The notes: a model not told the origin generated them from the letters alone. 64,000 nt of DNA from Bacteroides sp. (GCA_014801865.1 JAAVDH010000035.1:1-64000); one strand, 5' to 3'; shown: positions 1 through 9,535, counted from the first letter of the stretch. Made by a program: numbers and translations.

Positions 1-571
1 CATACAATAGTGGTAGCAATTGATGCCATAATCTTTCGTCTCCACCCTCATTGCCTCTCAAATCAATGATTAAATTTTGATAATTGCTATTTGAGAGTAA
101 ATTTACAACACTGTCGACCCATTCAACTGTAACAATATCTTCGTCAAAGGCAGGTATTCTTATAAGATATGTCTTGACTGATACTTCTTTGGCAACTAAT
201 TCTGGAGCGTAAGTCTCAATTTCATCGTAAGGCTTATATAGTCGCTTGGGTGACAAATATTTGGCTTGTATATGATATGGTAAAACAAGCCCAAGGTGTC
301 CGTCGTCAAACCATGAATATAGTTGCAATACTGCCTCCCATCCTGGAGTTCCTTTTTCTATTTGGGAGCGGAGCTTCTGAACTAATTGGTTGTATTCTTG
401 TCTGGTAGAATCGTTTACAAAGTAATCAAAGCCTGCATAACTTGACTCAAGCTCGTTAATAGCAAACTCGAGGTCTTCTAAATTCTCAGTTTGGCTAAGC
501 GAGTTATTTTGACCATATAATTGTAAGGTAAATGTGGCCAGTATTATTAAAAGAACTTTTTGAATTTTCAT
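1..571 (-). CDS. Secreted S41-peptidase-like protein, C-terminal part outside window
   Basis: Open frame read on minus strand from ATG at 571: MKIQKVLLIILATFTLQLYGQNN... (signal peptide) ...LIIDLRGNEGGDERLWHQLLPLLY; the LIIDLRGNEGG motif resembles tail-specific (S41) proteases. Not in the ORF track because it runs off the edge. Confidence 0.6.
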   Translation of the reverse strand, partial: MKIQKVLLIILATFTLQLYGQNNSLSQTENLEDLEFAINELESSYAGFDYFVNDSTRQEYNQLVQKLRSQIEKGTPGWEAVLQLYSWFDDGHLGLVLPYHIQAKYLSPKRLYKPYDEIETYAPELVAKEVSVKTYLIRIPAFDEDIVTVEWVDSVVNLLSNSNYQNLIIDLRGNEGGDERLWHQLLPLLY

Positions 572-826
572 AAGAGACAAGGTGTCGGTTGTAGTTTTGA
601 TAACGTAAAGTTACGGATAATCCGCGAGAAATCAAAGGAATACTTCATTCTACATGGCTTCTGAAAAAGAGTAGGGCGGGGCGGAACATCATCGAAGCTA
701 TACATGAATCTCGGGACAGCTTCCGAGATACGAGACAGGTATGGATGCTTCGATGCAGAGGCATGGGTGTGACAGAAACTAAAACAGTCTCCTGTAATAG
801 CCGCTATGCGACACCCCAGTATTTTG

Positions 827-915
827 CGGAAGCAGAAAGATTCGAACTTTCGGAGCCTTTTGAGAGGCTCGGCCCCTTAGCAGAGGGCTGGTTTCGACCG
901 CTCGCCCATACTTCC
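827..915 (-). tRNA. tRNA-Ser(GCT)
   Basis: Minus strand GGAAGTATGGGCGAGCGGTCGAAACCAGCCCTCTGCTAAGGGGCCGAGCCTCTCAAAAGGCTCCGAAAGTTCGAATCTTTCTGCTTCCG: 7-bp acceptor stem, long variable arm, GTTCGAATC T-loop, anticodon GCT. Confidence 0.95.
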
Positions 916-1316
916 TTTTGTTTGACACTGCAAAGTTAGATAGCTCTTATGCAGCCTATCTGCGTAGCAAGAAAAACTTCCTAAAATTTTTTATTTGATA
1001 GGTTCGGCACAGTATTGGCGATGGCCGCCGTGGGTGCAGTGTTCTCTACGCCATACGCTGTCAAACTGCTCACAGACGGCCTCTATCAGAGTGGCTTCAT
1101 CGATTAGTATTCCAAGATAGAGTTCCAGATTTCTTATTCTGCGAGGAACAAATGCCGACCCACGACTTATTCCCATTACGCCCCTCAGCCTTCTCCCTCC
1201 ACTTCGAAGGGGTGTCGCTTGAATGGGTATTTAGCTGAGACATAATTTCTTCTCGTGTCCTCATTTCAGTCTCCTTTCTTATCTGATTTATATAAGATAA
1301 TCATTAAAACGTACCT

Positions 1317-1567
1317 TTATTGAATTTCAGAAATTTTCATTGGAGCCATTTCAGCACCAAATAGAACAAGAACTTGGTTAATCTCATCCATTTACTGATT
1401 TCAGACTCTTTCTTACCAAGCATATTGGCAAGGTCCTTTTGTTTAAGGCCCCGTTCTTCCAATATGGCGTGTATTCTGTCCACAATAAGGAATGACAGGT
1501 TGACGCTTCTACGGACTTCAGGCGAAACTTTAGCCCGACGAGCTTCGATTATGCTACTTCTTTTCAT
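1317..1567 (-). pseudogene. XRE/HTH_3 antitoxin-like regulator, disrupted
   Basis: MKRSSIIEARRAKVSPEVRRSVNLSFLIVDRIHAILEERGLKQKDLANMLGKKESEISKWM is a good HTH; it then loses the usual GTHNFT-type continuation. A plausible tail (GAEMAPMKISEIQ*) continues in another frame. Confidence 0.5.
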
Positions 1568-1638
1568 ATTGGTTAAATCTCAATCAAATATATCGATTAT
1601 TTCAGCGTCTTACTTAACTTAAAATTATGGTTGTAAAG

Positions 1639-1788
1639 TTAGCAATTTATTACCAATAAAACTCCGAGAAGCACAACGGCCATAGCATATTTATCGCAAG
1701 CGAACATTACGAACAAGGCCAATGCCGTCACCGACATTCCGCAGGTTGCAATACACAGCCTCGTCTTTCCGGAACTGAACTGTACCAT
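1639..1788 (-). CDS. Small hydrophobic (membrane) protein, 49 aa
   Basis: Read by eye: MVQFSSGKTRLCIATCGMSVTALALFVMFACDKYAMAVVLLGVLLVINC*; two hydrophobic segments, directly downstream of the 1792-2382 gene. Confidence 0.35.
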   Translation of the reverse strand: MVQFSSGKTRLCIATCGMSVTALALFVMFACDKYAMAVVLLGVLLVINC

Positions 1789-1791
1789 TTT

Positions 1792-2382
1792 TTAGGGAAT
1801 CCAGTAATACATCGGTTTCTTTCTGTGGTCAGTAACCCATTCATCAAATTCTATCATATTTGATATTCCATCAGCAATCACTGCCTCATAATATTCTACG
1901 CCATGATAGTCTTTATCAGCAGGGGTCTCAAATTTCAGTCTAAGGATTGTCTCTTTCTGAGCAGGTGTCATTACTTCTACAATCCTGTCAGCCATCCGTT
2001 CAAAATAGCCATCATACTCAGTTCCCTCCTCTATATGAATCACATCAAACTGCCATATCTCGTCCTCATATCTATAGAATATGTGCCAAGCCATGCAGTG
2101 TTCTTCAGTGTGGAGTCCGTTAATACATTTAATCTCGGTAACATCCGGCAGTTTAGCTATTTGAGCCATAATAGCAAAACTGTTTTCTTCTGTAATGCCT
2201 TTTGAATAGACATGTAAGTCTATATCTCTATGAGAAGCCAATAATCCCATACGCAGGGAGCCTACGAGATTAACGCGGCATCCATTCTGTTCCCAGACTA
2301 TGGCTATTCCGGATTTATCCAGAACCCTTTTCGCCTTTTCCTGATTGGCTAATGCCAAATCGAATGTTTCCTGTTGATTCAT
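1792..2382 (-). CDS. Nucleotidyltransferase-fold-like protein
   Basis: Probable start MNQQETFDLAL at 2382 rather than 2550; GSLRMGLLASHRDIDLHVY resembles the GS...DxD motif of minimal nucleotidyltransferases. Confidence 0.5.
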   Translation of the reverse strand: MNQQETFDLALANQEKAKRVLDKSGIAIVWEQNGCRVNLVGSLRMGLLASHRDIDLHVYSKGITEENSFAIMAQIAKLPDVTEIKCINGLHTEEHCMAWHIFYRYEDEIWQFDVIHIEEGTEYDGYFERMADRIVEVMTPAQKETILRLKFETPADKDYHGVEYYEAVIADGISNMIEFDEWVTDHRKKPMYYWIP

Positions 2383-2558
2383 CTTGATAGTATTTGACAA
2401 ATACAATATAACGCGACAGCCTGATAAATATTTTAATGAGGTAGAATTATTGTCTCCTTTGATTTTCAAAGCATAAATAAAAACATCCGATTTGTGCCCC
2501 ACCAAAAGGAAGAAATCGGATGAAAAAATAGTAAAATACTTGATTATCAAGCATTATA

Positions 2559-2576
2559 GTGGAGCTGGAGGGATTC
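2559..2576. repeat. 18-bp direct repeat (GTGGAGCTGGAGGGATTC), copy of tmRNA 3' end
   Basis: Identical to 2666-2683 inside the tmRNA 3' terminus. Confidence 0.85.
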
Positions 2577-2636
2577 TTGCTTCGCAAGCGCTACGCGATA
2601 ACGAACCCGAGGGTTCTCATCCCTCATACCACAACA

Positions 2637-2660
2637 AAAGCCCGCTTGCGGCGAGCTTTG
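2637..2660 (-). terminator. Hairpin downstream of tmRNA
   Basis: Minus strand AAAGCTCGCCGCAAGCGGGCTTTTGTT: GC stem followed by T-rich run just 3' of ssrA. Confidence 0.55.
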
Positions 2661-2667
2661 ATGTTGT

Positions 2668-3066
2668 GGAGCTGGAGGGATTCGAACCCTCGTCCAAACG
2701 TGGAACTAATAAGCTTTCTACATGCTTAGCTTCAACTTGGTTGTAGGGCCACGGCAGGCATGAAGCGACCAACCTTGGCCTTAGCCTCTAAAAATTTCGG
2801 ACGCCTCGCGAGGCACTTGGTGTCCTATTTCCGATCTATCTGCACCGCCTGATCGAGGAGTCTCGGAACGGGTAAACCCTCGGGCGATGTCTCGTCTGCG
2901 TCCCTGGGACGCGGATTAGGCTTAATTTACTGTACTTCGATTAAGCAGCGAGAGCGTAGTTGTTTTCGCCATTTAAAATTTTGATGTCCCATATTATAGA
3001 GCGTAGCCATCATTGCTCTGCATGCTTACTTACCACCTCTACACGCTGTCAAAACCGGTCAGCCCC
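2668..3066 (-). ncRNA. ssrA: tmRNA (transfer-messenger RNA)
   Basis: Minus strand GGGGCTGACCGGTTTTGACAGC...; tag reading frame GGC GAA AAC AAC TAC GCT CTC GCT GCT TAA = GENNYALAA*; 3' end GGTTCGAATCCCTCCAGCTCC pairs with the 5' end. Confidence 0.96.
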
Positions 3067-3082
3067 GGATGATAAGAGTTTG

Positions 3083-3090
3083 CAAAGTTA
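3083..3090 (-). promoter_or_regulatory. Bacteroidetes -7 box (TAACTTTG) for ssrA
   Basis: Matches TAnnTTTG, 17 bp upstream of the tmRNA 5' end on minus strand. Confidence 0.5.
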
Positions 3091-3102
3091 GGGTTCTTTT
3101 TA

Positions 3103-3110
3103 TACTTTTG
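3103..3110 (+). promoter_or_regulatory. Bacteroidetes -7 box (TACTTTTG) for patatin gene
   Basis: Matches TAnnTTTG upstream of the 3190 ORF; divergent with the ssrA promoter. Confidence 0.5.
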
Positions 3111-3189
3111 CAATAGTGAAGATGTTAATCTTCGTTGCATTATTCTTCGTTGTATTCTTCGTTGTGTACATTCACATTTGTCCGTACTC

Positions 3190-5559
3190 ATGAATCGTCT
3201 ACTTGCCTGCCTCACGATAGCTCTTGTTATGGCTGTCGGTAATATCTGTCCTGCTCATTGCTCCGCCTCAGAAATTGCTGACACTGTCACTGTTCATAAC
3301 TCTGATAAGGCTTCATGCCCTCAGTCAGTTGGATTGGTACTCAGTGGCGGTGGTGCCAAAGGCATAGCCCATATCGGGGTTATACAGGCGCTGGAAGACC
3401 ATAATATACCTATCGACTATATCGCCGGCACCTCTATGGGTGCTATCGTCGGAGGTCTGTATGCTTCGGGGTATACTCCGGCCGAGATGATGGAGCTGAT
3501 ACTGTCCAAGGGATTCGGCTATTGGTCAACGGGCACTATCGACCCCAAGCTCACCTACTTTTATTCCGAACCTGAAAAGACTCCGGCTTTCGTTACCATA
3601 CCCATAGGCAGACGCGACTCTACGGGAAATGCTGCTTCAATACTCCCCACGAGCCTCATCAATCCCCTGCCTATGAACTTTGCTTTCATGGAGCTGTTCT
3701 CGGCTATATCCGCACAGTGCGGTAATGATTTCAACAATCTCTTCGTGCCCTTCCGCTGCGTGACTTCCAACGTATATGCCAAGCATAAGATAGTGTGCCG
3801 CAACGGTGCGCTGGGTGATGCTATACGTGCGTCAATGAGTTTTCCACTGGTTTTCCATCCTATTGAGATGGATGGGGTGCTGGTCTACGACGGCGGCATA
3901 TACGACAATTTCCCTGTCGACGTAATGCGCGAAGATTTCGCACCGTCCATTATGATCGGTGTAGATGTGTCGGCTCCCGATAAGAAGCCCATGCGCAACG
4001 ACCTCATACAGCAGCTTGAGGACATGATAATACAGAACAATGACTACTCTCTGCCCGACGACGAGGGAATACGCATCAAGATTAACCTTCAGGAGTTCTC
4101 GCTGCTTGACTTTCCCAAGGCCAAGGCCATATATGACATAGGCTACAGGCGCGCTATGGAGATGATGGACTCGATAACTACGCGTGTCACTGCCCGTATC
4201 CCCTCCGAGGCTCGCTCTCTGCGCCGCGAGGTGTTCAAGTCACGCACCCCCTATCTGCGGTTCGACTCCGTGCATGTCACCGGTGGCACACCTTCGCAGG
4301 ACCGCTACCTGGCCCACATCTTTGAGTCGCACAATCATAGCGACACATTCGGCATCACTCATGCCCGCGACGCATATTACCGAGCCATCACCCCGGGTAC
4401 GTTGCGCAACTTCGTGCCCAACACCGTATATAATCCGCGTACAGGTCTCTTCGATCTCAACCTCCGCGCCTATGTGCGCGAGCCCTTCAGAGCCGGATTC
4501 GGAGGCTATATCTCATCATCCACATCAAGTATGCTCTTTGCATCGCTCAGCTACAACACCCTGAGTTTTCATTCCTTCGGCGCATCAATTAACGGTTGGC
4601 TGGGTCAAAGCTACATGGCCGCCACGGTCAATGCACGTATCAATTTCAATACCCACGTGCCCTCATATCTGCGTCTTGAGGGAGTTGTAAAGCGCAAGAA
4701 ATACTCTGAGAATGACCACCTGTTCTACGACTTCAATCAGCCAGCCTTCATCACCAATTCAGAAGTTTTCGCACGCCTCTTAGGCGGATGCGCCGTGGGC
4801 ACACGCGGCAAATTCGAGGCCGGGGCGGGTGTGGGTCACCTCACAGACCGCTTCTACCAGACCAATATCAAAGACTTCGTAAACACCGCGCGCGACCGCG
4901 ACATACGCGACCTCGGACAAGTAATAGCCCGCTACCACTACGAGACTCTCAACGACAAGGTATATCCCTCTGCCGGAGCCTCATATAAGCTCACTGCCAT
5001 GGGGGTATACGGCAACTCATCATACACATTCGCCCAACACACGGACACCGAGAGTGAAACCGATCACACCTACTGGGGACAAGTAGAAGCCGAGACGCGC
5101 AACTATTTCACCCTCGGTCGCCACTTCTCCTTGGGCCTCGAATGGTCAGCGCTCGTATCTACCCGCAAACTCTACGACAGCTACGTGCGCTCGCTCGTCG
5201 AAGCGCCGACTTTCAACCCCACTTCATCATCGTACAATTCATTCAACTCTGCATTCCGCGCCAACTCATTCACCACCCTCGGAGTTGTGCCCGTGGTAAG
5301 AGTCACCGACAACTTTCAGCTCCGTACCAATCTCCATCTTTTCCTCCCCCTGCGGGCTATAGAGGAGGCGCCAGACTTCTCGGCATGCTACGGACGTTGG
5401 CTCTACGACCCGGAATTCTTCGGCGAAGTGGCCGGCGTAGTCCATCTGCCCTCGGTAGCTATCACGGCCTATGCCAACTACATGACCGTCCAAGGCCGAA
5501 AATGGAACTTCGGACTCTCCCTCGGCTACTTCTTCACCGCCCCCCGCTTCCTACGCTAA
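3190..5559 (+). CDS. Patatin-like phospholipase with C-terminal BamA/outer-membrane-barrel-like region
   Basis: GLVLSGGGAKGIAHIGVIQAL, GTSMGAIVGGLYASG (GxSxG), DGGIYDNFPVDV; aromatic beta-rich C-terminal half ending ...FNFGLSLGYFFTAPRFLR-type. Confidence 0.9.
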   Translation: MNRLLACLTIALVMAVGNICPAHCSASEIADTVTVHNSDKASCPQSVGLVLSGGGAKGIAHIGVIQALEDHNIPIDYIAGTSMGAIVGGLYASGYTPAEMMELILSKGFGYWSTGTIDPKLTYFYSEPEKTPAFVTIPIGRRDSTGNAASILPTSLINPLPMNFAFMELFSAISAQCGNDFNNLFVPFRCVTSNVYAKHKIVCRNGALGDAIRASMSFPLVFHPIEMDGVLVYDGGIYDNFPVDVMREDFAPSIMIGVDVSAPDKKPMRNDLIQQLEDMIIQNNDYSLPDDEGIRIKINLQEFSLLDFPKAKAIYDIGYRRAMEMMDSITTRVTARIPSEARSLRREVFKSRTPYLRFDSVHVTGGTPSQDRYLAHIFESHNHSDTFGITHARDAYYRAITPGTLRNFVPNTVYNPRTGLFDLNLRAYVREPFRAGFGGYISSSTSSMLFASLSYNTLSFHSFGASINGWLGQSYMAATVNARINFNTHVPSYLRLEGVVKRKKYSENDHLFYDFNQPAFITNSEVFARLLGGCAVGTRGKFEAGAGVGHLTDRFYQTNIKDFVNTARDRDIRDLGQVIARYHYETLNDKVYPSAGASYKLTAMGVYGNSSYTFAQHTDTESETDHTYWGQVEAETRNYFTLGRHFSLGLEWSALVSTRKLYDSYVRSLVEAPTFNPTSSSYNSFNSAFRANSFTTLGVVPVVRVTDNFQLRTNLHLFLPLRAIEEAPDFSACYGRWLYDPEFFGEVAGVVHLPSVAITAYANYMTVQGRKWNFGLSLGYFFTAPRFLR

Positions 5560-5706
5560 TCCCGTCCATCACCACCTCCCAGTCGGGCGTATTTCTCGCA
5601 CAGTGCTAACACATTGATTTACAGCGCTTACCCCCCCCCCCATTTTAACATGGTTAAAATACTTTAAAAGAAGCATCCGCAATAATTTCTTCTAAACATT
5701 TTAAAC

Positions 5707-5714
5707 TACTTTTG
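5707..5714 (+). promoter_or_regulatory. -7 box TACTTTTG upstream of 5755
   Basis: TAnnTTTG match 41 bp before the ATG. Confidence 0.5.
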
Positions 5715-5754
5715 CGTTTGACAATATATATTCATTTTTTATTTTTGTCTAATT

Positions 5755-8352
5755 ATGGCTACTCCATCATTTGCTACTGATATTGTCATTACTGATGCCT
5801 ATGTTTATCCATCCTCTTTCCCAGTTGGCTCACGCATCTTTGTTAAAGAGAATGTTAAAACCACCCTTCCTTCCGGTTTAGTTTTCAACCAAAACTGTAC
5901 GTTTATCTTAGGGAGCAATAGTGATGTAACCATTGAGACTGCATCATCCGTAACATTCCGTGATAATTGCGGCTTCATCATGCAACCTGGCAGCCAATTT
6001 ACCACAGGTGATGGTTCAACTCTCTCATTCGGAGCCGGATGCAAAGTTGATTTAAGTCAAGGCCTTGTATATTTAGGTTCCTACTATATCCCAGAGAACA
6101 GAGCCATTTTAAAACTTGGAAAAGATACATTGCTGAAAGCGGGATACCAAATACCTATCACCGGTACCGGTATAATTCAGGCACCCGAATTCAATCCCAA
6201 AGCCACCGTACAAGAGTACGCTATTTTTGAAGCGCCAGCCATACAAATCTTTGACGAAGAGATACAGATTACAGGAAACTGGCACATGGACCGTGCATAC
6301 CCTCAGTGGTTTGCACCGGAGAACTGTACAAACTGGGCAACTCCTATTCATAAAGCAATAGCTATGAAACGTACCGGGGAAGTCTTTCTTCAGAGAGGTC
6401 TTTATAAAATAAAAAGATCCATTCATATACCATATGGTATTCAGCTTGTAGGTGAAACCGGAAGAAGAGGATTCGACTATACAAATTGGCAATATAAGGA
6501 CACTCATGGTACCATCATAGCAGCATCACTTATGAGTGACCTTCCTGATCAGTATTCATGGAGGTATTTTGATTTTGGGTCTATGATATTGATAAACTTT
6601 AATCAGGATAAAATTCCTAGTTTTTCAAATAATAAACAGCCCTCAAACATGAAAAATGAAGGCAACCTGTGGGATAGAGCATTTCCTGTGGCAACGTGTA
6701 CGGCTTTACGACACATAGCTTTAGCGAATGGTTCTAAACTGGTAACCGATGAGGGACTTGATAAGAACAATGAAGTAGTACCGGAACTTACAGCTGTTTT
6801 CGTTGCAGGAGGTTGCGTGTTTGAAGACCTGACTTTCGGCGCTTTTAAGCAAGCTATTGTTAAGACTGCTGACTATGCTGACAATATGCAAATTTTTGAT
6901 TGTGCATTCTCAAAAAGCTACGAATTCAATAATTATCCGGCCTTATCAAATGGCTATAAAGAATCCGAAGAAGAAAATGATAGCCAAAATGCCCTCTATA
7001 TGGTGCAACTCAATGGAAGCGGCGATAATCTTATTTTCAGAGGGAATGCTTTTCACTCCGGAAATGAGTATAACTATGCGCTATCTATCGTTAGCTGTAA
7101 GGGTGGCACCATTTCAGACAATATAATTAACGAGCGAGTTCGTATTTCGAATTGCCGTGCTATAACATTTGCAAACAATCACATGGAGTCTGATGATAAT
7201 GACCTCTATGGTCCACAACTCCGTATTATAAATTCTCAAATTACAGTTTCATCTAATTTTTTCTATAAAAGTGATAAAAATAACATAGTGGTAAGAGGAT
7301 CTACTTCCGGTGAGGTATGTTCAGCAATATTAGAGAACAATACATTCTCTTGCCGCTTTTTTGAAATCCCCAAAAAGTATGTAACCGGAGTTGGAGAAAA
7401 TGATCAACATCTTGAAACTGACGAGGAATACACTCTTAGATACAATGGTATAGTTGAGAACTGGAAAAGAAGATCCAATTCTGCCGAGATTTGTATTAAT
7501 CCTGGGGCAGACGTACAACTAATAAAACAATTTCGTCAAATAAATGGGGTTAACTATATGACTTGGCCCACTCAAGTAGGCGTCTCATTTCGGATGATAG
7601 GAGCTACGGGTGGAGACTTAGATCCTGAATCAGTTGTCGATATACCATGGTTTACAATTCTGAAAAGGCTAACCACACTTTCGCCCTATCTTTCCTATCA
7701 AGGTTGCATTAAAACTGGTTTTAGGGTCGAGAATCTACTTAATACTCAGGCCATAACCAATATACAGATGAAATCATCTGATTCTAGTGGAAACGTACGA
7801 TGGTATGCTGAATCGGGTTACTATGATTACTATGCCCAAATTGTATTTGACCTTGAGAGAAAAATCATCGGGACAATTGATGGAAATAAAGTCAAACACT
7901 TGATGGCATCGCCTGAAGAACGGAAATCCTACTGTGAGTGTGTCATCGATGGAAAGATATCCAACTCAAGAGGGACTATTCTCAAACTTTACAATGAAAC
8001 TCTATCCATTGGATGGGATGCTACTCTACACGTATATCGTTCATATCGAAAATCAGCAGAAGGTAGTATTGAACGTTGGGATAAAGTTGCAATCCCCATA
8101 TGTGGCGCTGAGATTCTATATGATAATGGAATAACTTTGTCCGGATACCTTTGGGAAAAGCATACTGACAATAACATTCCCACAATTACCGATATTACGG
8201 ATGGGATTACTGCGGTAACCTTCCGTAATTCCAATGTGGAATGCCTGTCAACAGCTAATCCATCAACATTGCTTAAAGGAACGTGGCAAAATGGTGACAT
8301 TATCTATAATGTTGGCACTGATGAATCATGGAATATTTATATCAAGAAATAA
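5755..8352 (+). CDS. Right-handed parallel beta-helix (pectate-lyase_3-like) protein
   Basis: RAYPQWFAPENCTNWATPIHKAIAMKRTGEVFLQRGLYKIKRSIHIPYGIQLVGE resembles the ..EWFGA..DDT.AIQ..I.....V.LP.G.Y.I...I.....I.L.G motif; Asn-rich repeats GGTISDNIINERVRISNCRAITFANNHMES. Confidence 0.6.
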   Translation: MATPSFATDIVITDAYVYPSSFPVGSRIFVKENVKTTLPSGLVFNQNCTFILGSNSDVTIETASSVTFRDNCGFIMQPGSQFTTGDGSTLSFGAGCKVDLSQGLVYLGSYYIPENRAILKLGKDTLLKAGYQIPITGTGIIQAPEFNPKATVQEYAIFEAPAIQIFDEEIQITGNWHMDRAYPQWFAPENCTNWATPIHKAIAMKRTGEVFLQRGLYKIKRSIHIPYGIQLVGETGRRGFDYTNWQYKDTHGTIIAASLMSDLPDQYSWRYFDFGSMILINFNQDKIPSFSNNKQPSNMKNEGNLWDRAFPVATCTALRHIALANGSKLVTDEGLDKNNEVVPELTAVFVAGGCVFEDLTFGAFKQAIVKTADYADNMQIFDCAFSKSYEFNNYPALSNGYKESEEENDSQNALYMVQLNGSGDNLIFRGNAFHSGNEYNYALSIVSCKGGTISDNIINERVRISNCRAITFANNHMESDDNDLYGPQLRIINSQITVSSNFFYKSDKNNIVVRGSTSGEVCSAILENNTFSCRFFEIPKKYVTGVGENDQHLETDEEYTLRYNGIVENWKRRSNSAEICINPGADVQLIKQFRQINGVNYMTWPTQVGVSFRMIGATGGDLDPESVVDIPWFTILKRLTTLSPYLSYQGCIKTGFRVENLLNTQAITNIQMKSSDSSGNVRWYAESGYYDYYAQIVFDLERKIIGTIDGNKVKHLMASPEERKSYCECVIDGKISNSRGTILKLYNETLSIGWDATLHVYRSYRKSAEGSIERWDKVAIPICGAEILYDNGITLSGYLWEKHTDNNIPTITDITDGITAVTFRNSNVECLSTANPSTLLKGTWQNGDIIYNVGTDESWNIYIKK

Positions 8353-8370
8353 TAAATCACATCTACACAA

Positions 8371-9372
8371 ATGAAACAAATTAAGATCAGGGTTAACTAC
8401 CTAAAGAACCTCTTTAACTTTATAGTCGCAGCTCTTTATGGAGCAGCGCTGTCTCAAGCGCAAGCGCCTGAGACAACCATAGCCGGTATAAAGTATATTC
8501 GTACAGGTGACGGAACTTGTAGGGCTTCGATGGTAAAGACTGATAACCCATTAAGTAATTATACTGTAAAATCTACCGTTACGATAGACGGAGAAGAATG
8601 TACAGTGACCTCCATAAGCGACATGGGCATTAATGCAGTCCTTGATAACGATGGAAGTGCATATGAACATTATTCCATCAAATACAAGATTTCCTTCCCT
8701 GAATTTGTCGATACCATCTGTTCTTACTGCTTCAAAGGTCCTGAAAAAATTTCGTATCATTTTACCAGATGGAAAGATTTTAGTTTCCCCAATGCAAGAG
8801 TCATAGAGTCATATGCTTTCGCTAATTGTGTAGGAGATATCATTATTCCAGAGGGTGTGGAAGAGATAGGATATAAGATTAACGGAGATTATCAATTCGG
8901 ACCTACAATAATAAGTCTCCCATCTACGCTTAAGCGAATGTCGGCACTTGCAGTTTCACACACTGATTTAACGGCAGCTCCAACTTTTTGGTCCACTACT
9001 CCTCCGGTAATAATACCTCTACCTGACGGAAATAGTTTTCCGCTAAATTTTGAAAACAATTTATACGCGTGTATTTATGTGCTTCCAGCCTCCTTGGATG
9101 TATATAAGAATGCCGTAGGATGGTGTAATGTCCCATATATTGAGCCTATAAGTGGATTGGATGCTATAGATAAAGTGGCGACTGGCGAAGATATCGCATT
9201 CGAGGTGAGTGACAGCGCTATTAGTGCGGTGAATTGCTTACAGCCCGTGGAGGTTTACACCACTGACGGACGATGTGTGGCTGTTGGAACTGACGGTACT
9301 GTATCAGGTCTTAATGCAGGGCTTTACATAGTGCGCTGCGGAGCGACAGTAAGCAAAGTCTACGTAAGATAA
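8371..9372 (+). CDS. BspA-like leucine-rich-repeat surface protein with T9SS-type-A-like C-terminus
   Basis: Signal peptide; LRR_5-like segments (ARVIESYAFANCVGDIIIPEGVEEIG); C-term PVEVYTTDGRCVAV...GLNAGLYIVRCGATVSKVYVR. Confidence 0.65.
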   Translation: MKQIKIRVNYLKNLFNFIVAALYGAALSQAQAPETTIAGIKYIRTGDGTCRASMVKTDNPLSNYTVKSTVTIDGEECTVTSISDMGINAVLDNDGSAYEHYSIKYKISFPEFVDTICSYCFKGPEKISYHFTRWKDFSFPNARVIESYAFANCVGDIIIPEGVEEIGYKINGDYQFGPTIISLPSTLKRMSALAVSHTDLTAAPTFWSTTPPVIIPLPDGNSFPLNFENNLYACIYVLPASLDVYKNAVGWCNVPYIEPISGLDAIDKVATGEDIAFEVSDSAISAVNCLQPVEVYTTDGRCVAVGTDGTVSGLNAGLYIVRCGATVSKVYVR

Positions 9373-9453
9373 GACGCTTACGACAGAGACCTACGTGTTT
9401 ATCACCGTGGATAATCGCATGGTGTGCACGGTTGATAAAGCTACATACACAAC

Positions 9454-9535
9454 ATGAGTCGCGGAGCGACGATATTGTCTGTAAGTCTTCGTTTTAAGAA
9501 TGACTGCACCACAATACCGTCGCTCCGCGACTCAT
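9454..9535. repeat. Extragenic inverted repeat (25-bp arms, 1 mismatch)
   Basis: ATGAGTCGCGGAGCGACGATATTGT ... ACAATACCGTCGCTCCGCGACTCAT, 32-nt spacer. Confidence 0.85.

Noticed and set aside
745-939. 64-aa ORF on + strand in the track
   Set aside because: Lies over the tRNA-Ser gene (827-915, minus); the peptide is a translation of tRNA sequence.
991-1176. 61-aa ORF on minus strand
   Set aside because: No recognisable motif or strong context; could be a remnant, but not supportable from sequence alone.
2492-2746. 84-aa ORF on + strand
   Set aside because: Antisense to the tmRNA 3' end and its duplicated scar; no protein-like features.
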